From contig JACZWU010000001.1 in the NCBI GenBank assembly GCA_022571985.1, positions 405,501 to 469,500 of the forward strand: DNA of 64,000 bases, written 5' to 3'. Positions 26,593 through 36,100 of the stretch are shown one piece after another. The notes under the pieces are model-generated. The model saw nothing but the letters and a program-made list of their open reading frames with translations, searched no databases and had not been told where the DNA came from. How positions within the stretch are numbered: the first letter of the stretch is position 1; every line of letters begins with the position of its first letter. The position numbers were made by a program, and so were the translations under genes. The stretch is from Candidatus Zixiibacteriota bacterium. GTDB taxonomy: Bacteria; Zixibacteria; MSB-5A5; GN15; FEB-12.

Positions 26593-27270
26593 TCAGGCAT
26601 TTTTCTCAGCCAAAATGTGATGATACAGCATTGCTGCCAATACCGAGCCAATTATCGGCCCAACCCAGTAAATCCAAGTGTTTTCGAACCCTCCACCCAG
26701 CAGCGCCGGGCCTAAATGTCTGGCCGGGTTCATGGCAGCCCCTGAAATTGGCCCGCCCATAAATATATCAAGAGTAACAGTCATTCCGATTAGAAGAGCT
26801 CCAAACTTGGGCGCCCTCTTGTCTACAGCGACTCCGTAAATCACAAACATCAATAGAAATGTCAGAATTATCTCTGTAACCAGGGCCATAGAAACAGAAA
26901 CGCTGGCAAGGTCACTTACCGCCGGTATTCCCATCTTTACTGCCGTAAGTGCTTCAGCTGGAATACATTGCTTTATCAGGAAAGCTGCGAAAATAGCTCC
27001 AAGGCATTGAGACACTATGTAGCCGGCAGCCGTTTTGAGATCAATTTTGCCTATCGTCAAAAAGCCAATTGTTACGGCAGGATTGATGTGTGCGCCGCTT
27101 ATACCTCCAACAGCCCCAACCATTACTGCGATAGCCAGGCCATGCGCAATGGCAATACCTGTCAAGCCAACCGAACCATTGGTAATAAAGTCCATTGCGA
27201 TAGCCCCCACCCCTATGAAGACCAGAGTAAACGTGGCTACGAATTCTGCAATTAATGGCTTAAAATTCAT
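26593..27270 (-). CDS. Aquaporin (MIP family channel)
   Basis: A 225-residue, six-helix MIP channel with both half-helix motifs: HINPAVT (~62-68) and MNPAR (~178-182). The second NPAR is not followed by the Asp typical of glycerol facilitators, so a water-type channel is favoured. AGGGAGGAG lies just before the ATG at 27270. Monocistronic between rplM and the SprT-like gene. Confidence 0.94.
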   Translation of the reverse strand: MNFKPLIAEFVATFTLVFIGVGAIAMDFITNGSVGLTGIAIAHGLAIAVMVGAVGGISGAHINPAVTIGFLTIGKIDLKTAAGYIVSQCLGAIFAAFLIKQCIPAEALTAVKMGIPAVSDLASVSVSMALVTEIILTFLLMFVIYGVAVDKRAPKFGALLIGMTVTLDIFMGGPISGAAMNPARHLGPALLGGGFENTWIYWVGPIIGSVLAAMLYHHILAEKNA

Positions 27271-27360
27271 CGGCTCCTCCCTTTTCTACTTTGCCAATCT
27301 CTTATTTCTCAATTTATGTTAAAATATCTCCAAAAAGGTAATCAGAACATTATTACCAAG

Positions 27361-27954
27361 TCAAGCGTAACTAATCTCTCTGCCGGCTGCGAACGATTTA
27401 GCAAGTTTCAGCTTGAAATCAGGGTCAAACCGACCTCTTCTGGAGCAGTCACCACAGGATGACATTCTCACTTTTTTCTTTCTGGGGTACTCAAGACCAC
27501 AGCTGGGGCAGACATAAAGATATTTAGGCTGTCTTCTAAGTGATGGGTGCGTTTTGGCTTTTAGTGAGGCCCCAATTCTATTGGCTTCGGCCTTAAAAGC
27601 AGCGTTATGGTTAAAGTGAATTATATGAATCATTTCATGTTTGAGAGTGTCCTCGATTTCATCGGGGAATATATTATGATATTTTCGGCTAATCTTGATC
27701 AGGTTTTTGACTGGTGTATAGCTGCCGGCACAGGTCATTCTGTTGGAATATTCGATAACAGGATGGGAAAGTTTTCCATCAAAATATAGAAAGTTGAAGC
27801 GGTTAAAAAGATGCTCTAGTGTTTCTGTTGAAGGCAGTGCACCGGCCTGCTCTTTTGGGAGGATAGCTTGTTTAGATATCCCAATCTGAGCATTTTCAAA
27901 AAGGTCGTAGTTTAATGCCCTGACTGCCAGCTGTTGTTTTCTTGAAGTTAACAT
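27361..27954 (-). CDS. SprT-like zinc metalloprotease
   Basis: A 197-residue SprT-like protein. The zinc protease motif HEMIHIIHFNH holds the HExxH core and a following His. A C-terminal zinc-ribbon has Cys pairs in YVCPSCG and SSCGDCS. LFNRFNFLYFDGKL is the family entry block. The nearest characterised relatives (SprT, Spartan) act on DNA-protein crosslinks or as stress proteases; the substrate here is unknown. A ~45-residue N-terminal extension is not part of the family core. Confidence 0.9.
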   Translation of the reverse strand: MLTSRKQQLAVRALNYDLFENAQIGISKQAILPKEQAGALPSTETLEHLFNRFNFLYFDGKLSHPVIEYSNRMTCAGSYTPVKNLIKISRKYHNIFPDEIEDTLKHEMIHIIHFNHNAAFKAEANRIGASLKAKTHPSLRRQPKYLYVCPSCGLEYPRKKKVRMSSCGDCSRRGRFDPDFKLKLAKSFAAGREISYA

Positions 27955-28017
27955 TTGTAGCTGTTTTAAAAGCAGAGAACCAGCAGGTTAGTCAACTACA
28001 AACAAATAGCAAAGCAG

Positions 28018-29034
28018 CTAACTGCGTCCGCCGGGGCGAATGCCGTATTCGGTAATAAAGAAAGTAACCAATTCATTGGGGGTAATATCAAAGGCAGGTG
28101 AGTAAACCTCGATATCTGCAGGCGCTATGACATCTCCGAAACCGTTAGTGATTTCTAAAGGAGATCGTTCCTCTATTTTAATTTCAGCGCCTGTTTTAAT
28201 TGAGTCATCAAAAGAAGTCGAAGGTGCGGCCACGTAAAAGGGAATGTTATGATGCAGGGCAAGTACTGCCAGAGGATAAGTGCCGATTTTATTGGCAGTA
28301 TCGCCATTAGCTGCAATTCTGTCGGCACCTACGATGACATGATTTATTCTGCCCTGTTTCATTATCATACCGGCCATATTGTCACAAATTAAAGTAACCG
28401 GGATTCCTTCCTGTTTCAGTTCCCAGGCAGTAAGTCTGGCGCCTTGTAAAACCGGACGGGTCTCATCTGCAAAAATCCTGTTTTTCTTACCCTGGTCACG
28501 GCAGGTATAGATAACTCCCAGAGCGGTGCCTATGCCTCCGGTGGCCAGGGCTCCGGTATTGCAGTGGGTCAGGATAGTGTCACCAACACCTATCAGCTCT
28601 GCGCCGTTTTTACCGATCGATTCACACATTTGCTGGTCTTCGCTATGAATCGACGATGCTTCCTGCCACAGCAGCTTAGCGGCTGATTCTGTGTTTTGAG
28701 GAGTTTCGGTAAATAGCTTGCTTTTCATTCTGTCTACAGCCCGGAAAAGATTTACTGCTGTCGGACGTGAGGAGTAAAATTCTTCAGCAACTTCATCTAT
28801 GAATCTCTTGTCATACTTCTCGAATTTACCGACAGCCATAGCCATGCCATAGCCTGCTGCGATGCCAATAGCAGGAGCTCCTCTGATTTTGAGCGTATTT
28901 ATTGCTTCGACTACCTGCTGATAGTCATCGAGTACCAGGTAGTTCAGTTCAGAAGGAAGTTTGGTCTGATCTATGATTTTTATAGTGCTGTTCTGCCGCT
29001 CAATTGCTTTGACTTTCATAGGCTTCTCAATCAC
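28018..29034 (-). CDS. mtnA: S-methyl-5-thioribose-1-phosphate isomerase
   Basis: A 338-residue MtnA, isomerising methylthioribose 1-phosphate to the ribulose form in methionine salvage. KIRGAPAIGIAAGYGMA, THCNTGALATGGIGTALG (with the catalytic Cys) and VGADRIAANGDTANKIGTY (with the catalytic Asp) are intact, separating it from eIF2B subunits. It overlaps the YjbQ gene by 8 bases. No other salvage gene is in view. Confidence 0.95.
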   Translation of the reverse strand: MIEKPMKVKAIERQNSTIKIIDQTKLPSELNYLVLDDYQQVVEAINTLKIRGAPAIGIAAGYGMAMAVGKFEKYDKRFIDEVAEEFYSSRPTAVNLFRAVDRMKSKLFTETPQNTESAAKLLWQEASSIHSEDQQMCESIGKNGAELIGVGDTILTHCNTGALATGGIGTALGVIYTCRDQGKKNRIFADETRPVLQGARLTAWELKQEGIPVTLICDNMAGMIMKQGRINHVIVGADRIAANGDTANKIGTYPLAVLALHHNIPFYVAAPSTSFDDSIKTGAEIKIEERSPLEITNGFGDVIAPADIEVYSPAFDITPNELVTFFITEYGIRPGGRS

Positions 29035-29443
29035 CCATTATCTGGCAGATTATGGTTCTCGAACGTGCTCTGTTATCAAATTCACAGAAAGTAACCTGCT
29101 GCCAGGTGCCCAGAGTCAGCTGGCCATTTACGAAAGGAACGGTAATATCTGTTCCGATTACAGCAGAGCGGAGATGAGAAAAGCCGTTGCCGTCGTGCCA
29201 GGTTTCGTCGTGGTGATATGTCTTATCTGAGGGTATCAATTTTTCCATTAGCTTTGGGAAATCTTTCAGAAGTCCCGGTTCATATTCTATAGTTGTCAGT
29301 CCGGCTGTTGAACCGGCTACAAATACAGTAACTATACCTGAGCTGATTCCCGACTCTGTGACAGCATTATTGATTGAGTCGGTAATATCTATCAAATCTC
29401 CAGCCCCTTTTGTATTCAATTTTATTTCGGCAGTTCTTACCAT
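29027..29443 (-). CDS. YjbQ-family protein (UPF0047)
   Basis: A ~138-residue YjbQ/UPF0047 protein. I take the ATG at 29443, with TGAGGA four bases upstream; the frame extends to a TTG at 29467. Family motifs: GIVTVFVAGSTAGLTTIEYEPGLL, DETWHDGNGFSHLRSAVIG and GTWQQVTFCEFDNRAR, in order. Members form trimers with a metal-like His/Glu site, and some show thiamine-phosphate synthase activity in vitro; the physiological role is unsettled. It is co-translated with mtnA. Confidence 0.93.
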   Translation of the reverse strand: MVRTAEIKLNTKGAGDLIDITDSINNAVTESGISSGIVTVFVAGSTAGLTTIEYEPGLLKDFPKLMEKLIPSDKTYHHDETWHDGNGFSHLRSAVIGTDITVPFVNGQLTLGTWQQVTFCEFDNRARSRTIICQIMGD

Positions 29444-29502
29444 AATTTCCTCATTATTTTGAATCAATTTAGATAATGACAGTATCTGAGAAAAGCATCA
29501 AT

Positions 29503-29532
29503 AAAAAGGCCACCGAATAATCGGCGGCCTTT
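29503..29532 (-). terminator. Intrinsic terminator after the Ig-domain lipoprotein
   Basis: Stem AAAGGCC-GCCGA with TCGG-GGCCTTT around a 4-base loop, then TTTTTAT on the minus strand. One position pairs as G-U only in the minus-strand RNA, which fixes the direction. Confidence 0.85.
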
Positions 29533-29554
29533 ATGATAGGTATATTAAATTGAG

Positions 29555-31648
29555 TTACTGTACATCTACACCTTGCGTAAACGTAAATCCACCACGGGGA
29601 TCTGTATCCTGAATGGTGATTGTCACCTTTTCGGCTGCGCCCGGTGCAGTCCAGAGGAATCCACTGGCTTCACCGTAGGCATTAGTTTCCTGAGTACCAT
29701 TTGCTACGGTTCCAGCGGTAGCAGTCATAATCAGAGTGTGGTCACCAAGAGGATTATTGAAACGGTCCTTTATCAGGACAGAAATATTTACAATTTCGCC
29801 CGGAAATGCTGTCGCCGGTGCAGTTAATATACAGTTTTGAAGATAAGCATCATCAGTTGTAATTGTTACATTATATGAAACAGAACCCCCGCCGGGTGAC
29901 GAGAAAGTGACCACGTCAATGGCGCCAATGCCATCATCGTTGGCACCTGTCAATGATTTGTCTTTGCTAAGGGTATTCGAAAAAATTGTTATTTCTACTT
30001 CTGAAGAAGTACATCCATTTTCAAGAACACCGCTGGAAACACCGAGTATTCCGGCTCTGCCATTTAACTCAATCCCACCAATAACAAAGTTTCCGTTTAA
30101 GTCCAGTCCGATGACGTCGACGAAAACCTTGGAGTCATTATCTGCGGGCATAGATGCTGGCATGTTGTTCGAAAAAATATTTACCGGCACATGACTATTA
30201 ATAAAGAAGCTTGTATCGGCTACTGTGCCGCCGGCAGTCTCAGCCATTATCATGACTATGCCGTCGGCTGAAGGATCGTCATATCCTGAAAACCAGACAG
30301 AGGTAGCAATACCTTCATGGTCCCGGGTTCTTAGTTCGTGTGATTTCATAGTACCTTCGTCGGTGGTGAAATACACAACTGTAGAATCATTTACCGGATT
30401 GTTATACATATCTGATACTATAGCTGATATTTTGTTTTCTTCGACTATGTTATCCCAGAAAGGCACGTTGCAATCTTCGGACCCTATCGAAATTTTTGCA
30501 GGCGGTCCGGCAGAAATAAGTACCTGGGTTGCGTTGGAAAGAATCGTATCAGAGATTGCCCGTATATTGACTGTACCTGAGACTGTACCTGAATGGAAAC
30601 TCGCCTGAGCTTCTCCTTGAGAATTGGTTACTGCATCTAATGGTCCGCCGCCGACATTGCTAAGATGCTCGCCGCCACCGGGACCATTGATAATTATGAA
30701 GCTTACCGGAATACCCTGTGGAACCCTATTGCCGCTGATATCATAACAAGTAGCACGAAGGATTCCCGATTCAATCCCTCCCGTCGTTTTAACTGACAAA
30801 TGCATTGAATCTGAGGCCAAGTAAATTGAAGCTACTGTTGCGTCCGGCGTTACCTGCAGCTGTACTTCGGCGCTGCCTGTAATCCCGGCATCATTAACAG
30901 TAGCTACAAGATAAACTGTCAAGGCTTCGTTGCCGGAAACATAGTTGACAGTAGCAGAACCCGTTCCACCGGCTGTTACGGCGGTAGCCGGAATAAAACC
31001 GAGAGCGTCCCACTGACCGTTGGCGTTGGCATCAAAAATCAGAGAATCTACGTTTGAGGTCCAGTAGCCATTGCTGTCTCTGTCTTCAAACTTTTCACCG
31101 GCGGTAATCCAGATGTTTACTCCGTCTGCAACCGGCTGTCCCAGTGCATCACGGACTGTAATGGTGACTATCGAAGTATCAGCGCCATTGGCCAAAAGCA
31201 GACTTGGGGTAACAGAAATAGTTATGTTGCCGCTGCCCTGTTGAGGAGCATCTGTTATAGTAGCAGCGCTTACACTGCTGATGGAAGTATTTTCCACTGC
31301 AGCGCTAATGTTAACGGAACCGGATACGGTGGCGTTAAATACAACTGCGGCTACACCGCTGGCATCGGTTGTGTCAGCTGTGGGAGTAAAGTAACCGGAA
31401 GTCGAAGGAGACACAGTAAAGTTAACCACGCGATTAGCAAGAGGCGTACCTGAGGAAGTAACTGTAGCCGTAACAATCGCGGTAGTATTTGTTTCAATAG
31501 TAGCTGGACTCACTATTAGTGATAATGTACTCCCGGCTGGAGTGTCATCTACTACATTCTTGGAGCTGCATCCGGCCAGTAACATTACCGCCAGAGACAT
31601 GGTCAATACTGATTTGACCATTGATTTTCCTTGATAGAACTTAAACAT
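29555..31648 (-). CDS. Lipoprotein with bacterial Ig-like (Big_1/invasin-type) domains
   Basis: A 697-residue lipoprotein. The signal peptide ends in the lipobox MLLAGC (Cys ~26), followed by SSK. The mature chain is a series of immunoglobulin-like domains: Big_1-type signatures recur (AVVFNATVSGSVNISAAV; GEAQASFHSGTVSGTVNIRA; GEASGFLWTAPGA), with TNSQG/TDASG turns. About five or six domains fit. One domain carries a short EF-hand-like insert (RDSNGYWTSNVDSLIFDANANGQW region). Such proteins are usually surface adhesins or stalks. Ribosome site GGGGAGAG precedes the ATG at 31648. It is 148 bases after pilQ and past a terminator, so probably separately transcribed. Confidence 0.9.
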   Translation of the reverse strand: MFKFYQGKSMVKSVLTMSLAVMLLAGCSSKNVVDDTPAGSTLSLIVSPATIETNTTAIVTATVTSSGTPLANRVVNFTVSPSTSGYFTPTADTTDASGVAAVVFNATVSGSVNISAAVENTSISSVSAATITDAPQQGSGNITISVTPSLLLANGADTSIVTITVRDALGQPVADGVNIWITAGEKFEDRDSNGYWTSNVDSLIFDANANGQWDALGFIPATAVTAGGTGSATVNYVSGNEALTVYLVATVNDAGITGSAEVQLQVTPDATVASIYLASDSMHLSVKTTGGIESGILRATCYDISGNRVPQGIPVSFIIINGPGGGEHLSNVGGGPLDAVTNSQGEAQASFHSGTVSGTVNIRAISDTILSNATQVLISAGPPAKISIGSEDCNVPFWDNIVEENKISAIVSDMYNNPVNDSTVVYFTTDEGTMKSHELRTRDHEGIATSVWFSGYDDPSADGIVMIMAETAGGTVADTSFFINSHVPVNIFSNNMPASMPADNDSKVFVDVIGLDLNGNFVIGGIELNGRAGILGVSSGVLENGCTSSEVEITIFSNTLSKDKSLTGANDDGIGAIDVVTFSSPGGGSVSYNVTITTDDAYLQNCILTAPATAFPGEIVNISVLIKDRFNNPLGDHTLIMTATAGTVANGTQETNAYGEASGFLWTAPGAAEKVTITIQDTDPRGGFTFTQGVDVQ

Positions 31649-31740
31649 GTTCTCTCCCCTTATTTGAATTATTCAACTTTTTAAATCTTAAGAATTGCTT
31701 ATAGATATTTATCGGTAGATTTATGAATCGGTTTAGACAT

Positions 31741-31775
31741 AAAAAGCCCGTTTCTTAGTAAGAAACGGGCTTTTT
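31741..31775 (-). terminator. Intrinsic terminator after pilQ (symmetrical)
   Basis: A perfect palindrome of 16 paired bases around a 3-base loop: AAAAAGCCCGTTTCTT, loop, AAGAAACGGGCTTTTT. It ends the pil operon 22 bases past the pilQ stop. Confidence 0.93.
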
Positions 31776-31796
31776 AGAGATAATTTCGGCTTAAAT

Positions 31797-33104
31797 TCAG
31801 TCGCCTAAGGCCAGCTCTTCTTCAATTATGGTAGGAGTTACAAAGATTACCAGGTCGCGGCTTTCTGTTTTAGTCGTACGATATCTGAAAAGCACACCTA
31901 TAATCGGAATATCTTTTAGGATCGGAATACCAACTTCGGACTCTATTTCGTCCTGAGTTGTCAAACCAGCTATTACAGCTGTCTGGCCGTTATCAACGAT
32001 TACGTTGGTTTCGGCGTTGCTGGTATTAATAATAATTCCGTTGGGGTCAAACTGGAAAGTTGATCTTTCAGGTTTGAGATGCATGAGAATCCGATTTTTG
32101 GCAGTTATGTGTGGCGTAACTTCCAGAATGGTGCCTATTTCTTCAAATTTTATGACTACGTTTCCTGATGCATCAAACTGCTTTATTGGTATTTTTTGAC
32201 CCACTTGAATCCTGGCAGTTTTGTTTTCCAGGGTGGTGATTTCCGGGTGTGCAATAATTTTCCCTTTACCGGAGGTTACCAGCGCCTCTATGATAGCATT
32301 CACAGACCAGCCACTTTGAAGGGCGCTCACGGTATAACGGCCGGCTACGTCGGTGTTGCGCGCAGTAAGCACTTCACCTTTTTGAGGATATGAGCGGCCG
32401 GTCAAGGTTGTATAGGTACCCGCTACGGTCCAGGAAATGCCAAGCTCTTGCAGATCAGTGGTGAATACTTCCAATAACTGAGTTGATATTCTTATCTGCC
32501 TGGCAGGTTTGTCAAGTTCTGCAATGAGGCTTATAACTTTTTCCATGTTTGCAGGAACTTCACGCAGGATTATTGAATTTGAGCGAGAGTCGCTGATTAC
32601 TTCGCCTCTCTCAGTTAATAGAGACTTGGCTGTCTTGGCAATATCATCAGAGGTAGAGTTAGCGATTTTGATGATTTTTGTTTCAAGTTCCACCAGTTCG
32701 CGCTGTTCTTTCTTGTGCTTTTCCTGCTCCGATGTCTCTTTGCGATAGTCTGCTTCCGATAACACTCTTATGTAGCCGCTTCTTTCATCAACAATGGCCA
32801 GGCCATATGTGCGTCCAATGATGTCCAAGGCATCACGCCAAAGGACATTTGACAGCTTGATTGTTACGGCGCCCTTTACATCAGGAGCAACAACTATGTT
32901 AACATTTCCATAATCGGCTAAAAAGCTGAGCACCGAACGGATATCGGCAGACTGAAACTGCAAGTTTTTGATCGGCTCCTTCTGGGCAATTACCGGAGCT
33001 TTTTCGGGAGCCTCTTCCTGAGCTGAGACAGCTACCAGCAGTCCCATCGAAAAAGCCAGTAATACTGAAACTATAATCAGTTTGTTATATTTTTTGCTAA
33101 ACAT
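31797..33104 (-). CDS. pilQ: Type IV pilus secretin PilQ (short, without AMIN domains)
   Basis: A 435-residue outer-membrane secretin. Signal peptide to ~28 (VAVSAQ). Next a secretin/TonB short N-terminal domain (FQSADIRSVLSFLADYGNVNIVV), an N1-type domain (SRSNSIILREVPANMEKV) and the C-terminal secretin pore (TTLENKTARIQVGQKIP, then VIAGLTTQDEIESEVGIPILKDIPIIGVLFR and the closing DLVIFVTPTII). Typical PilQ of Proteobacteria has AMIN domains in front; here these are missing, and one sits in the neighbouring gene. AAGGAAGGG precedes the start. Last in pilM-N-O-(P)-Q. Confidence 0.95.
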   Translation of the reverse strand: MFSKKYNKLIIVSVLLAFSMGLLVAVSAQEEAPEKAPVIAQKEPIKNLQFQSADIRSVLSFLADYGNVNIVVAPDVKGAVTIKLSNVLWRDALDIIGRTYGLAIVDERSGYIRVLSEADYRKETSEQEKHKKEQRELVELETKIIKIANSTSDDIAKTAKSLLTERGEVISDSRSNSIILREVPANMEKVISLIAELDKPARQIRISTQLLEVFTTDLQELGISWTVAGTYTTLTGRSYPQKGEVLTARNTDVAGRYTVSALQSGWSVNAIIEALVTSGKGKIIAHPEITTLENKTARIQVGQKIPIKQFDASGNVVIKFEEIGTILEVTPHITAKNRILMHLKPERSTFQFDPNGIIINTSNAETNVIVDNGQTAVIAGLTTQDEIESEVGIPILKDIPIIGVLFRYRTTKTESRDLVIFVTPTIIEEELALGD

Positions 33105-33123
33105 TAGTCTATCCCTTCCTTAC

Positions 33124-34707
33124 CTAATAAGAATCCATATTCAGTGCAACGGTACGGCTCCAACCATACTCAAATATCTGGAAATATACTTTTTCCATAT
33201 CCACTCTCAGAACATAACCTTTTTGTACTTTATCACCGGCGCTAAGGATATATCCGAAGCCATCTTTATCTTCAAACAAGGCCCTGTTACTTTCGCCGGC
33301 CGTCTCCAGCACACCGACCAGTTTCAGACCTTCGACATTCGGCACGCGCTTTTCTACCAGACTGTTGCTGATCCTGGTCTCATTAATTAGAGTCTCAAAC
33401 GGATCACGATAGCGCTTACCTTTGTATTTGATTACCAGACGCTTTGGAAATTCTGCAACCATGGTCCCTTTGATTTTCCTTGACTGGGCCGGGCTGCGGC
33501 GGAATCTGGCAGTGGAACTCTTTTCTGCTTTCTTGTCAGTCTTGGCAACTGTAGTTGGCTTCCTGCTTTTCTTTTTACTAACAGATGATTTCTTGGCGTT
33601 ACTGTTTTTGGCAAGAGTAGCTTTGGGCGTGCTTTTGCGGCTGCTTGATTTTGCCAGCTTACTGGATTTTGCATTATTTGGGCTGGCCGGCGGGCCGGTT
33701 TTTTTCAGTTTTGATTCGGTCGCCGATTTACCTTTATATTTGGACTTAATCTGCTTTGCCTGAGTCGGTTTGGACGGGACTGGTTTGGAAACAGCCGTAG
33801 ACGGTTTTTTGGTAACTTTGGCTGTTTTGATCGCTTCCTTTTTGGTGGAAGGAACTGAACTGCCAGTCGACTTTGTTAACGAAGATGGCTTAACTGCTAC
33901 TTTCTTGGTCACAGGCTTCTTGTCAGCAGCAGCCAATTTTGAGGTAGAAGTTTTAGCCTCCGGTTTCGTAATTATTTTTGACTTACTATCTTTAAGCGGT
34001 GCGTCATCAATTACAGAAGAATACATTTTCTTGGTAGCAGAAGGCTTCTTTACTTTGGGAACAGAAACTCCGGAACTAGGTTTCTTAGAAGTACTCTGTT
34101 CTCTGCTGGGATAAATAAACGGTTTTGACTCCGCTGATTCCAAGCTTGATTTACGGTCTTCATCAAGAGCTTTATTAATAGAAGCTATTTTTGCATATGA
34201 ACTATTGTCTGGCTCATCTTTCGCAGACGAAGGCTTTGCTGCGACGGCCGGCTTTTTGGCAGGAGCAGGCTCTTTGTAAGAATCTGAAGACCAGGTTGCG
34301 AAGGACTTACTGTCTTTATCGTGAATAAACAGAAAGACAGAATTATTTTGAGACTCTATTCTATAAGTTGATTCGCCTTTCATGTCCAGAACTATGCGCA
34401 CAATTTTCTCCGGTTTCACGGCGTATTGACTGGTACGAATGCTGGTTATGCGACAGTCGGGTAGCTGCTCATAGGTCTTGGCGCTCAGATCGTGAGTGGC
34501 AGAAAGGATATCTACAATTATTCTGAACGGTCTGCCATCTTTGGCAATTTCTGTCTGATGCGTAAAACGGACCTTTCCTTTGACATTTATCTTTGCCACC
34601 GTAAATCCGTTTGCTTTGTCCAGCTCAATGCTCTTCACTTTCGAAGAATAAGCCGGAGTCGCCGCCACTAATATGACAGCACACAATATTGTAAAAAAGC
34701 TCCTCAT
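33124..34707 (-). CDS. AMIN-linker-PilP fusion protein
   Basis: A 527-residue protein in the pilP position of the operon. Signal peptide to ~22 (ATPAYSS). Residues ~25-130 are an AMIN-type peptidoglycan-binding domain (GFTVAKINVKG, RFTHQTEIAKDGRPFRIIVDI, IRTSQY...RIVLDM). A ~270-residue Lys/Ser/Pro/Thr-rich, low-complexity linker follows. The last ~95 residues look like PilP: YRDPFETLI, LKLVGVLETAGESNRALFED, GYILSAGDKVQKGYVLRVD. PilP couples the inner-membrane PilNO to PilQ, while AMIN binds the wall. Here both sit on one chain, unlike the usual split. Recognition of the end as PilP rests on pattern and gene order. Confidence 0.85.
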   Translation of the reverse strand: MRSFFTILCAVILVAATPAYSSKVKSIELDKANGFTVAKINVKGKVRFTHQTEIAKDGRPFRIIVDILSATHDLSAKTYEQLPDCRITSIRTSQYAVKPEKIVRIVLDMKGESTYRIESQNNSVFLFIHDKDSKSFATWSSDSYKEPAPAKKPAVAAKPSSAKDEPDNSSYAKIASINKALDEDRKSSLESAESKPFIYPSREQSTSKKPSSGVSVPKVKKPSATKKMYSSVIDDAPLKDSKSKIITKPEAKTSTSKLAAADKKPVTKKVAVKPSSLTKSTGSSVPSTKKEAIKTAKVTKKPSTAVSKPVPSKPTQAKQIKSKYKGKSATESKLKKTGPPASPNNAKSSKLAKSSSRKSTPKATLAKNSNAKKSSVSKKKSRKPTTVAKTDKKAEKSSTARFRRSPAQSRKIKGTMVAEFPKRLVIKYKGKRYRDPFETLINETRISNSLVEKRVPNVEGLKLVGVLETAGESNRALFEDKDGFGYILSAGDKVQKGYVLRVDMEKVYFQIFEYGWSRTVALNMDSY

Positions 34708-34725
34708 TAGTTCAGTTCCCTCAGA

Positions 34726-35343
34726 CTATATTTCCAATTCGTGAAGTCGTTCTGATTCCTGCACAAAATATGTTGACAGTGTAAACACTGCGGTTATTGT
34801 TTCTTTTTTCTTCGAAAGATTTTGCAGCCCGTCTTTTTGTGCCTTTTTAGATATCGCCACGTTTTTGGCAGTAATCTTGACGCCTGAAACGTTGGCAATA
34901 AAAGGAAAGTTGGCCACATAGCTCATAAATACGGCAAACTCATGGAATCCACCGACCATTTCGATTTCAAAAGCAGTGACGTTGTAGAATTCTTCGGGCT
35001 CAATCGGAATTGGCTTAATCTTTTTAATGGTGGTGCCGGTTATAGAGGAAGCGGTATGCAACTGCACCAGTAGTGAAGGAATCTGCTTCACTTCCGGCAA
35101 AAGAGATTCGATCTGGTCGTAGCGTTTAACTAAATCTTCGTACTCAAGCTGCAAAGCATCCAGAGATTTTGCTTTCATCTCGACATTGCGAAGATTCGTG
35201 GTAATTGTTTCGAATTGCTGAGTCTTGCTGGTTATCTGGGCATCATAATTTTCATAAACCTTGATATACCAGAAATAAACGATCACCAGGAACGCAACCG
35301 CCCCGAGAATTAACTTTTGACTTTTTGGGTCTTTGAAGTCCAT
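34726..35343 (-). CDS. pilO: Type IV pilus assembly protein PilO
   Basis: A 205-residue bitopic membrane protein: short N-terminus, one transmembrane helix (~12-27), a coiled coil (~35-80, NLRNVEMKAKSLDALQLEYEDLVKRY in part) and a ferredoxin-like periplasmic domain (FEIEMVGGFHEFAVFMSYVANFPFIANV). LLPEVKQIPSLLVQLH is a family block. It pairs with PilN below the outer-membrane complex. Gap to pilN is 14 bases. Confidence 0.92.
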   Translation of the reverse strand: MDFKDPKSQKLILGAVAFLVIVYFWYIKVYENYDAQITSKTQQFETITTNLRNVEMKAKSLDALQLEYEDLVKRYDQIESLLPEVKQIPSLLVQLHTASSITGTTIKKIKPIPIEPEEFYNVTAFEIEMVGGFHEFAVFMSYVANFPFIANVSGVKITAKNVAISKKAQKDGLQNLSKKKETITAVFTLSTYFVQESERLHELEI

Positions 35344-35357
35344 TATATAATCTCTTC

Positions 35358-36092
35358 TTAATTCAGCTTTTTATGGCTGGTTTTTTGCGAACTTCCCTTT
35401 TTTCTTCCTAAAGCACTGGCAATCTGCTGACGCATCTCATCGTCTGACAAATAATGTAAATTTGCATTGATTACGAAGTTGTGAGCTTTGTGATTTTCAA
35501 ACGTCACTTCGGTGGTAGAAGTTAATTCCACTTCATCAAAGTAATCGGAGCGCATCATCTTAATCATAAATGAAGCCAGAGCGTTCAAGGTAAAGGCGTA
35601 TCCTTCAATTTTGACGGGTCTTACTGTCGGCAGGTCGCCTTTGGCTACTGCGGGCTCTGCTTTCGCGTTATTTTGAGGTGCCCTTGCTCCCTTGTTCTTA
35701 TTATCTTTCTTATCTTTTACTTCTTCAATTTGTCCGAGCCAGACAAAATCCGGTACGATCTTCGCAAAATCGTTTAAGATTCTAACCCAGGTTGAACGAT
35801 GGCTGTCTAATTTTTCTACTGCCGCCATACGCTGTTTTACTTTATTCTTAACATCAATCAGGGCATCGACAACTTTGATATCTTTTTGAAGCATGGCAGC
35901 ACGCTTGTTGGCGATCTTGATTCTGGCATCAAGACTTGTTAGCTGCTGCATCTGATAGAATGTCACACCGGCCAGCATCACCAGAATTCCAATGACACCA
36001 AAAGCTGCGTATGCTCCGGCTTTTCCTAAAGAAAGGTTAAACCTTTTCTTTTGATATTCTTTTGGCAGTAAATTTATTTCTATCATTTTCAT
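35358..36092 (-). CDS. pilN: Type IV pilus assembly protein PilN
   Basis: A 244-residue protein starting with the family hallmark MIEINLLP (here MKMIEINLLPKEYQKKR), whose short cytoplasmic stretch binds PilM. One transmembrane helix at ~28-48, then a coiled coil and a fimbrial-assembly ferredoxin-like domain. A Lys/Asn/Ala-rich loop (~125-155) is longer than usual. Lies 8 bases after pilM. Confidence 0.93.
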   Translation of the reverse strand: MKMIEINLLPKEYQKKRFNLSLGKAGAYAAFGVIGILVMLAGVTFYQMQQLTSLDARIKIANKRAAMLQKDIKVVDALIDVKNKVKQRMAAVEKLDSHRSTWVRILNDFAKIVPDFVWLGQIEEVKDKKDNKNKGARAPQNNAKAEPAVAKGDLPTVRPVKIEGYAFTLNALASFMIKMMRSDYFDEVELTSTTEVTFENHKAHNFVINANLHYLSDDEMRQQIASALGRKKGSSQKTSHKKLN

Positions 36093-36100
36093 ATATACGC

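Noticed and set aside
33422-34114. Two long plus-strand frames opposite the AMIN-PilP gene
   Set aside because: They mirror the Lys/Ser-rich linker, whose codon bias opens the reverse strand; hydrophobic Leu/Val/Phe-rich products are an artefact.
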